The notes under the pieces are model-generated. The model had not been told where the DNA came from. It saw only the letters and a list, made by a program, of their open reading frames with translations, and made no database searches. From contig LUCW03001538.1 of assembly GCA_001586965.3 (NCBI GenBank), forward strand, positions 1-37,276: a stretch of 37,276 nucleotides of DNA, given 5' to 3'. The translations under genes were made by a program, and so were the position numbers. Source of the DNA: Sphaeroforma sirkka (taxonomy: Eukaryota > Opisthokonta > Ichthyosporea > Ichthyophonida). Shown piece by piece: positions 19,123 to 29,443 of this stretch (positions are counted from its first letter, which is position 1; each line of letters opens with the position of its first letter).

Positions 19123-19717
19123 TGTAAACTTTGATGGAAATTACTAGGTTTCAAACTATATTAAACTAAAATACAATTTAGTCAGTTAGGATTTAGCAGT
19201 GGTAGCTTGTGTAAGAATGATCGGGACTGCCTCTTGTTAAGAGCCTAAATATCCTCGATCACACAGGGCGTACCTCTAGCTGTTCTTTATTGAATAATTT
19301 TCACTAGAAGTACTAAGTGTTCATGACCACTTGCCTAATTTGTAAATAGACATAATAACGTAAGTCACGTTAATACATTAGCTGATATAAATAAAGTTCC
19401 ATCTGAAGAAAAGTTAAAAAAAGAAAAAGACTTATTGGATTTTGGAGATTGGCGGGAGGACCAAAATCTATAAGTAGTAGTTCGGAGATTATAAAATTTA
19501 GTTTATAATATCCTACATCTACTAATGTCTCAAATAGGTCCAAGTAGATGAGTCATACCAAATACTCAGGCTATTGGAGCCATCAAAGTGAATTTAGAAC
19601 ACTTTGGAAATATTGGAAAAAGAGCTTGTACTAAATTATTTAAAATACAAATAAAAACCAATGTAGTATCTCAATTGATCTTGATATTTTAGACTGACCG
19701 GAGGCCGTATTTCTACA
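19123..19717 (-). repeat. 5' LTR of element A1
   Basis: 595 bp, starting TGTAGAAATACGG at 19717 and ending GTTTACA at 19123 on minus. It pairs with 3118-3716 and matches the A2 LTR at 22845-23440. The next bases in element sense, tatttttcagttaattag, hold no TGG-type primer binding site. The ACAA duplication follows at 19718-19721. Confidence 0.93.
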
Positions 19718-22219
19718 ACAATCAGTACAGCGTCGGTATACTTCACGTATGGTTTCTTTCAGCGCCGGGTGATCAAGCCCTGCACGAATAGCCATTTTAT
19801 AAGTATGCTCATATGCTCGATGCGTTAAATTATGTATAATTTTAACTCTACTTTCGAGCTCCTCTAAGTCAGTCAGATTCTGCGTAACGCTGGCTGGATG
19901 AACCATAGTCCTGTTGGAAAGGGCAACCTCAGTATCAGGAGGGGTAGACTCCTGAGATACATAATTGACAACATTGGATTGTTGAAGTATCTTCTTCAGT
20001 TGTTTCGCAACTCCTGGCTGTTCTTTAAGCAGCGCTTTAAGTAGTTGAGTGCGAGCTTCAGGTTCTCTTAGAGTTTTGAGTCTTTGATCCATGGCCTTAG
20101 CTAGTTCCATGTTTTTACGATCTAATGCCGTTTCAATCGGCATTACCTCGAAAGCAATCTTGTTGGGTGCATGTGTTGTACGAGTCTTGAGCTTTTGTTC
20201 AAACTCTTTAGACTCCTCTAGTTTAGCTAAGAATTCGGTTGAGGGTTTCCACTTAGTGGTACCTGCAGGACCGATGCGACAAACAATGGTGTGTTTCCAA
20301 GGCGTCTTCTTAATAGAATAGGATCCCTGATACAAGAACGTGTCGGTTTCACGGTCGACATAAATAGGTTCGTCTTGAATCATATTAATTAAATCACGTA
20401 TCCATGGGTCGGAGTTACGTAAGGGACAACACAGCGTAATGGTAGATTTAGTAATATTAACATAATTTAACAACTGTGCGATAAGTTGACAAGGTGGGTT
20501 AGCCCACGCATTATGCTTTGATAAGTCAAGCTGAAATGCATCACCTTTAGGATGAGTCAACGACCTATATTCAGAAACCTGTTTGTTATGTTCTGCGGCG
20601 AACATATCAACAGTAAATGGACCCCATCGTGATTGAGCGAGGTAAACCATTTCTTATTTAGCATCCAATCGGTTGCTAATAACTCTTTGACTGTTTTCTG
20701 GTAGTCGGGCACAAGTCGAGAGAGCATGTCAGGAAGATGGTTATGTATTCCTGGAATGTGTGTTATATTAAAAGCGAACTTGGCAATAATGTCATGCCAG
20801 CGGCTCACCAACTGTGAATCAGGGTTCATATCTTTTAAGTATGTTAAAGACTTTTGATCACAGGCGACAGTAAAGTAACTTCCATAAAGGTAGTCTTTAA
20901 ACTGTCTTAGCGCAGTAACTATAGCAAGGAGCTCTTGTTTAACGGTAGGGTAATTCCGTTGACTCTTATTATAACTCTTGCTAAAGAATTGTATGTAGCG
21001 CGGTTTACCATTTATCGTTTGGTAAAGCACTCCACCTGCCGCTCGATCTGAAGCGTCGGTTGCTACTTGGAATGGGACACCATCAACAGGGTACTGCGTG
21101 ATGGGTGCGTCCATTACTTTACTTTTGACTAGTTTAAATGCATCATCACATTCTTTAGTCCAAAGCTTTCCCAAAGGTCCTTTGTGCAGCCGTAGGTGAC
21201 TGAAAGGCTTTAAGTAATGAGAAAGATACGGTACCGAATCCGAGAAGAAGTTAACAAACCCACACACAGAGTTCACATCTCTTCCAGTAATTGGTGTTGA
21301 TAAATCCAACAGAAACTGTTTCTTGCCAGGATCAATTTCTACCCCTGCTGCAGATACTTTGTAGCCAAGTAAGTGTATAGTATCTTTAGCAAAAGAACAC
21401 TTGTCTTCGTTAATCTTAAGTTTAGCATGATTAAGTCGCTTTAAGACTTCTTTAACGAGTTTAGCATGTTCATGTGCTGTCTTTGTAAAGATAACTATAT
21501 CATCTAAATAGACTGATACGTTATACGACAGGTCCGCAAATAGTTCCATCATAACTTGTTGGAAGAAAGAAGGTAACATGTGTAAGCCTTCAGGTGCACC
21601 TTTAAACTGGTACTTCTTACCTTGCCAAGTAAAGGAAAAGTATTTCCTATGAGGCTCATATATCTGTAGTTGATGGAATGCAGCTTTTAAGTCTATCTTG
21701 GAAAAGATAGTCGCACCTCCATTTTGCGTAGTATCTCGCTTATCTTAGGTAAGGGAAAACTATGTTGCGGAATTAGTTTGTTGATTGGCGACAGGTCTAG
21801 TACTACTCTTGTTTTACTAAACGTTCCATCAGATTTATATTGATCGACCGCTAAGAGAGCTAAGTTAACTGGGGTTGCATCATAATTGATTTCAATTAGA
21901 CCCTGTTTTAACCAATCTTCGATTTGGGTTTTGACAACGTCTTTGTGTCTCCAACTCACGTAGTTATGTGAAGGACACTTTAACTTAGAGAAGTCGACGT
22001 TTGTTAAGTCAAGTCTAACGTACCCATTAGAGAACTTAAACATACACCAGTCAGTTATTGCAATCTTCCTGTTTTGTATAATTAAGTCCATAATTATATC
22101 GGTGAAGTGCGGAATCATATCCTTTGCTTCACCTTCCGGAGGTTTAGGTATCTTTAACATATTATCATCTGACTGATCTTTATTCGGGTCTAGCCCATTA
22201 GGCAGACCAGTGAGTGTTA
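19718..22219 (-). pseudogene. A0 pol: protease end, RT, RNase H, methyltransferase-like, integrase start
   Basis: Reading on minus from 22219, the sequence holds the end of protease (TLTGLPNGLDPNKD), RT (YLDD in the 20557-21579 ORF), RNase H (TDASDRAAGG, KQELLA, CDQKSL), the WGPFTVDMFAAEHNK...NPPC domain, and the integrase H2C2 start (HNLTH ... CTDC). It stops at 19718 where A1 is inserted and resumes at 3117. Single-base losses near 21715 (CCC run) and near 20643 split the frame. The upstream end at 22219/22220 is a rearrangement junction, not a natural start: gag and most of protease are missing. Confidence 0.88.
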
Positions 22220-22844
22220 CCCTTCTGATACTGAGGTTGCCCTTTCCAACAGGACTATGGTTCATCCAGCCAGTGATACGCAGAATCTGACTGACTTAGA
22301 GGAGTTCGAAAGTAGAGTTAAAATTATACATAATTTAACGCATCGAGCATATGAGCATACTTATAAAATGGCTATTCGTGCAGGGCTTGATCACCCGGCG
22401 CTGAAAGAAACCATACGTGAAGTATACCGACGCTGTACTGATTGTGAAAAAGAACCAGATCAGGCGATACGGTTGGGCACCCCTAAAAAAAGTGTGACAG
22501 AAGACCAACCGATGCGCCGAGTCATAGTCGATTTGGTTAAACTCCCGCGATCCAAGCATACTGGCGATGTATATATCTGTAATTTCTTATGTGTGGCTTC
22601 GGGCTATAACTTGCTTTATGCAATACCGAACAAACGTCCACAAACAGTGGCAGAATTATGCTATCACGTCTTTAATGACTTCGGTTTCCCCGAGTACTAT
22701 GTTCTGATAACGGTAGTGAGTTTTGTACCGACGTAATGGAGGCACTTATACTCGTATCAGGTATGACCCATAGGCGTGGTGTTCCTTACAAACCTCAAAC
22801 GCAGGGTGCAAATGAGACACGTCATAGAGAACTTAAGAAACTCT
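22220..22844 (+). pseudogene. Inverted integrase fragment, host of A2
   Basis: A piece of family A integrase on plus, from the start of the H2C2 part (HNLTHRAYEHTYKM, CTDC) through the SDNG region to RHRELKKLL, where the A2 LTR begins. It is joined head-on at 22220 to A0 pol on minus. The same fragment with the same two ends recurs on minus at 28820-29443 and 32329-32952. Extra As near 22447 and 22490 and a lost base near 22692 break the frame here; the other two copies have a 196-codon open frame. Confidence 0.88.
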
Positions 22845-23440
22845 TGTAGAAATACGGCCTCCGGTCAGTCTAAAATATCAAGATCAATTGAGATAATACA
22901 TTGGTTTTATTTGTATTTAAAATAATTTAGTACAAGCTCTTTTTCCAATATTTCCAAAGTGTTCTAAATTCACTTTGATGGCTCCAATAGCCTGAGTATT
23001 TGGTATGACTCATCTACTTGGACCTATTTGAGACATTAGTAGATGTAGGATATTATAAACTAAATTTTATAATCTCCGAACTACTACTTATAGATTTTGG
23101 TCCTCCCGCCAATCTCCAAAATCCAATAAGTCTTTTTTTCTTTTTTTAACTTTTCTTCAGATGGAACTTTATTTATATCAGCTAATGTATTAACGTGACT
23201 TACGTTATTATGTCTATTTACAAATTAGGCAAGTGGTCATGAACACTTAGTACTTCTAGTGAAAATTATTCAATAAAGAACAGCTAGAGGTACGCCCTGT
23301 GTGATCGAGGATATTTAGGCTCTTAACAAGAGGCAGTCCCGATCATTCTTACACAAGCTACCACTGCTAAATCCTAACTGACTAAATTGTATTTTAGTTT
23401 AATATAGTTTGAAACCTAGTAATTTCCATCAAAGTTTACA
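22845..23440 (+). repeat. 5' LTR of element A2
   Basis: 596 bp, plus orientation, starting TGTAGAAATACGG and ending GTTTACA. It has AATAAA at 23272-23277 and a TTTATTTATATCAG stretch near 23168. It is almost identical to the A1 LTRs. Its left edge lies in an integrase fragment at ctcttg/tgtag. No matching 3' LTR or right target duplication exists because A2 is cut at 27825. Confidence 0.92.
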
Positions 23441-23519
23441 TATTTTTCAGTTAATTAGTAGTTACAGTAGTGTACTGCTTCTAGACTGTCTGACATCGAT
23501 TTACTATCCAGCAAATACT

Positions 23520-24115
23520 ATGGCTAAGGGTACTTCTAAAGGCAAGGGAGCCGCTAGCTCTAAGCCTGCTAAGCCTGCCGAGGTTCCTGAGATCCCTGTG
23601 GAAACACCTAGCCTGTCTGGAGTTGAGCCTGCCGAGGATACTGTTGGGGAAGCAAATTCTGAGGTTGGTACAGAGGATTATTCTGAGGATGACTCGTCGG
23701 ATCCTAAAGCCTTGGAAGAAGAGGTATCTACTACCGCGGAAAGGCTCGCCAGCGTCCGTGTATCACCTAGGAGTGAAGCTCAGGACCCCAGCTTGCCCCC
23801 CCCCTGACCACGTGCCGTCAAATATTGGGGATAAACGTCGAAAGGCTGGAAAATTCGTGGATACGAATGTCGGGGGGCATTATAACTCCACATCTAAAGG
23901 ACACTCCAGCACAAATCCGGCGTGAAAAGGAAGTATTGGACCTGTCCGAAAATTTCGGTTTCGCCATCGATGGAGAAGCCATTCCATTCAGCTCAAATCT
24001 TGGGGCCGAAGCTGAGGACGCCATAACTCGACAACGAGTGGTTGGATCCTCTCAATCTTGACGCCAATTGAACCGCACTGAAGCGCTCTTGTAGGAGCTA
24101 GCGGCAGCAGCAGTT
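23520..24115 (+). pseudogene. A2 Gag N-terminal region (frame broken)
   Basis: The ATG at 23520 begins MAKGTSKGKGAASSKPAKP and an acidic Ser/Asp/Glu-rich stretch. A run of nine Cs (23776-23784) is followed at once by an in-frame TGA. The downstream part (TPAQIRREKEVLDLSENFG) is open in another frame from 23825 to 24061, where a TGA replaces an Arg codon of A1. A TAG near 24091 is a further difference from A1. No domain is recognised. Confidence 0.65.
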
Positions 24116-24167
24116 GTGGACCCCTCTATCGTGTCCCACTTGGCTGATATTCTTCCTATACCGAAGA

Positions 24168-24245
24168 AGAAGAAAAATTCGGGCCGTGTTTCGAACCCGA
24201 GACCTACTGGTTTACCAGCCAGTATGTTTACCACTAAGCCAATTA
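24168..24245 (-). pseudogene. tRNA-Thr-like relic, antisense to A2 gag
   Basis: This is the second copy of the module described at 18312-18394, here on minus because A2 is on plus. The A box is intact (24231-24241, tggcttagtgg on minus). The B box (24187-24197) has one change at its last base. The T-run on its 3' side is only five long. The same missing base in the anticodon stem shows that the module was inherited with the element, not gained twice. Confidence 0.68.
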
Positions 24246-24351
24246 CCACTGGCGAGAGAGAGATAATATTTCAAAATCTAATCTCTATAGCTCTGATGCT
24301 ACCATCGACCATCCTCTTGACAAACCTAACCCTGTCAGAGGATATGATCGT

Positions 24352-25565
24352 ATGGAACTCGATGAGGCTTACCATCCTCGTAATATCGACCCTCATTTGC
24401 CAACTAACCCTGGTAATCACGATTTTGGCAATCGCTACACCAGTACCTCGTTAGAGAGTTCCCGCTCTAATCCTGAGGATGAGGAAGTGAGAACCAGACA
24501 TACTCGTCTCAGGCTATTACGCTCTGGTATGCAAGTCCTTGAGGACCGTCTATTGAATGACTCTGACCTTGACGATAGGAAAGCGGATAACATTCGCTAT
24601 CTAATCGATAACAAGAGAAAGGAAATAGACACCATCTTGGCACTAGCAGCCCGTAGCACTGAGCATGAGCCTCGTGAACACTTAGAACCAAGCTTTATAA
24701 AGCAGCTAGGTAACGCGCAGGCTGAGGTCGATTTCTCTACTAATGAGAGTACAGTGGAGACACTGAAGGCCTTCGACCAACTTAAGGAGTCTGCCAGCCT
24801 TAGGGATAAGCAGATGATGAATGCCTTTATTCATTTCTGTGAGCCAGGTGATTGGCGAACTATCTTGAAGGCTCATGAGCCCAACTGGAAAGCCCTACCC
24901 TGGCACCAGTTGCGTGATAATATACTTAACACCTTTTTTTTGAAGATGCACGTGACCGTGAACTTCTAGAGTCTCGCAAGTTCTTTGCGAACGATACCAC
25001 TATTCGAGGTGCTCTAGCTCATATGACACATATGAATACTCGGATGGGTGGTCGTACCTATACTGGCGAATATTTATTAATTTGTCAGATGATGGAGACT
25101 CTGGGAGCTAACCTCTTTAAGAAAGTCAATGATGACATCATCGCCTATGGTGATTTGCGATCTATGCCTTGGTCTGTCTTTGAGAAGATAGTACACAAGC
25201 ATACCAATTCCTCTACTAGAGTACTTAGTACCACGAGCTACACCCAGCCCACTAAGCGAAACGCAGTAGAGACTAATACTGCGCGTAGTACTAAGAAAAC
25301 CTCGCACTACTACTGGAGGGGGGGTACTGGCTCTACTTCTACCGAACCGAAAGGTGATAAGAAGGTGAGAGCGCCTTGCAAGAAGTGTGGTTACAACCTC
25401 ACAAAACGTAATGGCAAGTGGAATGGTAGACACGACCCTGTTAAGTGTGCACCAGGCAAGCCAGATTTTGGACACTATATGAAAGAGTGTGCTACTTGCA
25501 AGGGTACTAACGGTTGGCACAAAGAGGATTGCAAGGACTTACCAGACGTCCAAGTTAAGCACTGA
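24352..25565 (+). pseudogene. gag: A2 Gag main part (one frameshift)
   Basis: Two ORFs, 24352-24969 and 25023-25565, correspond to the A1 Gag. They are separated by a T-run at 24934-24941 that has eight Ts where A1 has six. The C-terminus is complete here: CKKC ... CATCKGTNGWHKEDC, a CX2CX6HX3C knuckle. A short change near 25298-25320 (TSHYYWRG against A1) also reflects indels around a G-run. The stop TGA at 25563-25565 is in the same frame as the pol ATG at 25575. Confidence 0.8.
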
Positions 25566-25574
25566 CAGTACCAT

Positions 25575-27827
25575 ATGTGCGCACTAGAGCAAGATTATGA
25601 GAAAATGTTCAATAAAATCTATACCAAAGGAGATGAACGTATCTTTCAAACAGTTTTCGTAAATGGAGAAAAAGTTATGGCACTATTTGATCCAGGGGCT
25701 GAAGTCTCTGCTATCTCATGCCGAGTAGCCTACGCTACAGATATGGCTGTCCATAACGAAACAACTGATTTAATCTTGGGAAATGGCAAAGTTACTACTT
25801 GCGAACAAGCCATTGACTATGCACACATAATGCTGTCAGATAGAAGAGAAGTGAAGACTCACCTAATCGTTACTGACATGTCTCAGAAATACGATTTAAT
25901 TATAGGTATGACTGATCTTCTCAGTTTAGGTATAACACTCACTGGTCTGCCTAATGGGCTAGACCCGAATAAAGATCAGTCAGATGATAATATGTTAAAG
26001 ATACCTAAACCTCCGGAAGGTGAAGCAAAGGATATGATTCCACACTTCACCGATATAATTATGGACTTAATTATACAAAACAGGAAGATTGCAATAACTG
26101 ACTGGTGTATGTTTAAGTTCTCTAATGGGTACGTTAGACTTGACTTAACAAACGTCGACTTCTCTAAGTTAAAGTGTCCTTCACATAACTACGTGAGTTG
26201 GAGACACAAAGACGTTGTCAAAACCCAAATCGAAGATTGGTTAAAACAGGGTCTAATTGAAATCAATTATGATGCAACCCCAGTTAACTTAGCTCTCTTA
26301 GCGGTCGATCAATATAAATCTGATGGAACGTTTAGTAAAACAAGAGTAGTACTAGACCTGTCGCCAATCAACAAACTAATTCCGCAACATAGTTTTCCCT
26401 TACCTAAGATAAGCGAGATACTACGCAAAATGGAGGGTGCGACTATCTTTTCCAAGATAGACTTAAAAGCTGCATTCCATCAACTACAGATATATCAGCC
26501 TCATAGGAAATACTTTTCCTTTACTTGGCAAGGTAAGAAGTACCAGTTTAAAGGTGCACCTGAAGGCTTACACATGTTACCTTCTTTCTTCCAACAAGTT
26601 ATGATGGAACTATTTGCGGACCTGTCGTATAACGTATCAGTCTATTTAGATGATATAGTTATCTTTACAAAGACAGCACATGAACATGCTAAACTCGTTA
26701 AAGAAGTCTTAAAGCGACTTAATCATGCTAAACTTAAGATTAACGAAGACAAGTGTTCTTTTGCTAAAGATACTATACACTTACTTGGCTACAAAGTATC
26801 TGCAGCAGGGGTAGAAATTGATCCTGGCAAGAAACAGTTTCTGTTGGATTTATCAACACCAATTACTGGAAGAGATGTGAACTCTGTGTGTGGGTTTGTT
26901 AACTTCTTCTCGGATTCGGTACCGCATCTTTCTCATTACTTAAAGCCTTTCAGTCACCTACGGCTGCACAAAGGACCTTTGGGAAAGCTTTGGACTAAAG
27001 AATGTGATGATGCATTTAAACTAGTCAAAAGTAAAGTAATGGACGCACCCATCATGCAGTACCCTGTGGATGGTGTCCCATTCCGAGTAGCAACCGACGC
27101 TTCAGATCGAGCGGCAGGTGGAGTGCTTTACCAAACGATAAATGGTAAACCGCGCTACATACAATTCTTTAGCAAGAGTTATAATAAGAGTCAACGGAAT
27201 TACCCTACCGTTAAACAAGAGCTGATTGCTATAGTTACTGCGCTAAGACAGTTTAAAGACTACCTTTATGGAAGTTACTTTACTGTCGCCTGTGATCAAA
27301 AGTCTTTAACATACTTAAAAGATATGAACCCTGATTCACAGTTGGTGAGCCGCTGGCATGACATTATTGCCAAGTTCGCTTTTAATATAACACACATACC
27401 AGGAATACATAACCATCTTCCTGACATGCTCTCTCGACTTGTGCCCGACTACCAGAAAACAGTCAAAGAGTTATTAGCAACCGATTGGATGCTAAATAAG
27501 AAATGGTTTAACCTCGCTCAATCACGATGGGGTCCATTTACTGTTGATATGTTCGCCGCAGAACATAACAAACAGGTTTATGAATATAGGTCGTTGACTC
27601 ATCCTAAAGGTGATGCATTTCAGCTTGACGTATCAAAGCATAATGCGTGGGCTAACCTACCTTGTCAACTTATCGCACAGTTGCTAAATTATGTTAATAT
27701 TACTAAATCTACCATTACGCTGTGTTGTCCCTTACGTAACTCCGACCCATGGATACGTGATTTAATCAATATGATTCAAGACGAACCTATTTATTTCGAC
27801 CGTGAAACCGACACGTTTTTTGTATGA
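25575..27827 (+). CDS. pol: A2 pol: protease, RT, RNase H, truncated methyltransferase-like domain
   Basis: 750 codons without a break. Protease: ALFDPGAEVSAIS near residue 36, with Pro in the active-site triplet, and YDLIIGMTDLLSLG near 106. RT: RVVLDLSPIN near 257, FSKIDLKAAFHQL near 292 and YLDD at 357-360. RNase H: TDASD near 507, KQELIA with Glu 549, CDQKSL with Asp 574. The following domain starts WGPFTVDMFAAEHNK near 652. Its key motif reads NLPC (694-697) instead of NPPC, so this copy is probably inactive there. The last residues are altered by the fusion at 27825. The frame matches gag across one TGA, so read-through or re-initiation could express it. Confidence 0.9.
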   Translation: MCALEQDYEKMFNKIYTKGDERIFQTVFVNGEKVMALFDPGAEVSAISCRVAYATDMAVHNETTDLILGNGKVTTCEQAIDYAHIMLSDRREVKTHLIVTDMSQKYDLIIGMTDLLSLGITLTGLPNGLDPNKDQSDDNMLKIPKPPEGEAKDMIPHFTDIIMDLIIQNRKIAITDWCMFKFSNGYVRLDLTNVDFSKLKCPSHNYVSWRHKDVVKTQIEDWLKQGLIEINYDATPVNLALLAVDQYKSDGTFSKTRVVLDLSPINKLIPQHSFPLPKISEILRKMEGATIFSKIDLKAAFHQLQIYQPHRKYFSFTWQGKKYQFKGAPEGLHMLPSFFQQVMMELFADLSYNVSVYLDDIVIFTKTAHEHAKLVKEVLKRLNHAKLKINEDKCSFAKDTIHLLGYKVSAAGVEIDPGKKQFLLDLSTPITGRDVNSVCGFVNFFSDSVPHLSHYLKPFSHLRLHKGPLGKLWTKECDDAFKLVKSKVMDAPIMQYPVDGVPFRVATDASDRAAGGVLYQTINGKPRYIQFFSKSYNKSQRNYPTVKQELIAIVTALRQFKDYLYGSYFTVACDQKSLTYLKDMNPDSQLVSRWHDIIAKFAFNITHIPGIHNHLPDMLSRLVPDYQKTVKELLATDWMLNKKWFNLAQSRWGPFTVDMFAAEHNKQVYEYRSLTHPKGDAFQLDVSKHNAWANLPCQLIAQLLNYVNITKSTITLCCPLRNSDPWIRDLINMIQDEPIYFDRETDTFFV

Positions 27828-28008
27828 ACACTTAGTACTTCTAGTGAAAATTTTTCAATAAAGAACAGCTAGAGGTACGCCCTGTGTGATCGAGGATATT
27901 TAGGCTCTTAACAAGAGGCAGTCCCGATCATTCTTACACAAGCTACCACTGCTAAATACTAACTGACTAAATTGTATTTTAGTTTATTATAGTTTGAAAC
28001 CTGGTAAT
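27826..28008 (+). repeat. Internal LTR fragment (plus)
   Basis: 183 bp of family A LTR, from atgaacacttagtac to gaaacctggtaat, without either LTR terminus. It joins A2 pol on its left to an RT fragment of opposite orientation on its right. The same fragment with the same two neighbours is at 30484-30669 in inverse orientation. It is not a normal LTR end, so it came from recombination rather than integration. Confidence 0.88.
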
Positions 28009-28607
28009 CTTTGTGCAGCCGTAGGTGACTGAAAGGCTTTTAAGTAATGAGAAAGATGAGGTACCGAATCCAAGAAGAAGTTATCAAACCCACACACGGA
28101 GTTCGCATCTCTTTCAGTAATCGGTGTTGATAAATCCAACAGAAATTATTTCTTGCCAGGATCGATTTCTACCCGTGCTGCAGATACCTTGTAATTAAGT
28201 AAGTGTAAAGTATCTTTAGCAAAATAACACTTGTCCTCGTTAATCTTAAGTTTGGCATGGTTTAGTCGCTTTAAGACTTCCTTAACGAGTTTAGCATGTT
28301 CATGTGCTGTCTTTGTAAAGATAACTATATCATCTAAATATACTGATACGTTATACGACAGGTCCGCAAATAGTTCCTTCATAACTTGTTGGAAGAAAGA
28401 AGGTAACATGTGTAAGCCTTCAGGTGCACCTTTAAACTGGTACTTCTTACCTTGCCAAGTAAAAGAAAAGTATTTCCCATGCGGCTCATATATCTGTAGT
28501 TGATGGAATGCAGCTTTTAAGTCTATCTTGGAAAAGATAGTCGCACCCTCCATTTTGCGTAGTATCTCGCTTATCTTAGGTAAGGGAAAACTATGTTGCG
28601 GAATTAG
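28009..28607 (-). pseudogene. RT fragment, variant type
   Basis: Minus-strand RT from the LIPQHSFPLPK region through YLDD to the start of the RNase H linker. The open part is 28146-28553 (135 codons). It differs from A0/A1/A2 by substitutions such as EPHGKY, VMKELF, KCYFAKDTLHLLNY and a TAA after DPGKK. It is the mirror image of 29885-30483, with which it shares these changes and the stop. Confidence 0.85.
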
Positions 28608-28819
28608 TAATATCCTACATCTACTAATGTCTCAAATAGGTCCAAGTAGATGAGTCATACCAAATACTCAGGCTATTGGAGCCATCAAAGTGAATTTAGA
28701 ACACTTTGGAAATATTGGAAAAAGAGCTTGTACTAAATTATTTTAAATACAAATAAAAACCAATGTATTATCTCAATTGATCTTGATATTTTAGACTGAC
28801 CGGAGGCCGTATTTCTACA
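28608..28819 (-). repeat. LTR fragment (5' 212 bp) fused to RT
   Basis: This is the first 212 bp of a family A LTR on minus, including the TGTAGAAATACGG terminus at 28819. It is then cut and joined directly to RT at 28607, with the rest of the LTR, gag and protease missing. Its right edge in the integrase fragment is the same insertion point as at 22845. The same fusion is at 32116/32117. Confidence 0.88.
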
Positions 28820-29443
28820 AGAGTTTCTTAAGTTCTCTATGACGTGTCTCATTTGCACCCTGCGTTTGAGGTTTGTAAGGAACACCACGCCTATGGGTCA
28901 TACCTGATACGAGTATAAGTGCCTCCATTACGTCGGTACAAAACTCACTACCGTTATCAGAACATAGTACTCGGGGGAAACCGAAGTCATTAAAGACGTG
29001 ATAGCATAATTCTGCCACTGTTTGTGGACGTTTGTTCGGTATTGCATAAAGCAAGTTATAGCCCGAAGCCACACATAAGAAATTACAGATATATACATCG
29101 CCAGTATGCTTGGATCGCGGGAGTTTAACCAAATCGACTATGACTCGGCGCATCGGTTGGTCTTCTGTCACACTTTTTAGGGGTGCCCAACCGTATCGCC
29201 TGATCTGGTTCTTTTCACAATCAGTACAGCGTCGGTATACTTCACGTATGGTTTCTTTCAGCGCCGGGTGATCAAGCCCTGCACGAATAGCCATTTTATA
29301 AGTATGCTCATATGCTCGATGCGTTAAATTATGTATAATTTTAACTCTACTTTCGAACTCCTCTAAGTCAGTCAGATTCTGCGTATCACTGGCTGGATGA
29401 ACCATAGTCCTGTTGGAAAGGGCAACCTCAGTATCAGAAGGGT
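28820..29443 (-). pseudogene. Integrase fragment (H2C2 and part of DDE core)
   Basis: An open frame of 196 codons (28815-29405) with HNLTHRAYEHTYKM, CTDC, VDLVKLP, SDNGSEF and NETRHRELKK, so all zinc-binding and DDE residues are visible. Both ends are artificial: the LTR fragment at the left and the head-to-head junction at 29443/29444 at the right. It lacks the C-terminal part and cannot be a full integrase. Confidence 0.87.

Larger units (their letters stand above)
3118..19717 (-). mobile_element. Element A1, Ty3/Gypsy-like LTR retrotransposon
   Basis: A1 is complete in outline: 5' LTR 19123-19717, gag 17010-19043, protease 16515-16970, RT/RNase H/methyltransferase-like/integrase 3807-7580, purine tract and 3' LTR 3118-3716. 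ACAA flanks it. Removing the 8.9 kb element B inside it leaves about 7.7 kb. A1 sits inside the integrase of A0, so it is younger than A0 and older than B. Every ORF has at least one indel, so as written it is not autonomous. The low LTR-LTR divergence makes sequencing error a fair alternative explanation for some breaks. Confidence 0.92.
22845..27825 (+). mobile_element. Element A2, 3'-truncated family A retrotransposon
   Basis: On plus: LTR 22845-23440, gag 23520-25565, and pol 25575-27825 (protease, RT, RNase H and part of the methyltransferase-like domain). It ends abruptly inside the coding sequence after RETDTF, where a piece of LTR (27826-28008) is fused. Integrase and 3' LTR are missing. 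It is nearly identical to A1 where both exist. Its pol keeps a single 750-codon frame, the longest family A frame with a complete protease. Confidence 0.9.

Noticed and set aside
28231..28503. 90-codon plus ORF (and the twin at 29990-30262 on minus)
   Set aside because: Antisense of RT; exists in both because the segments are inverted copies.
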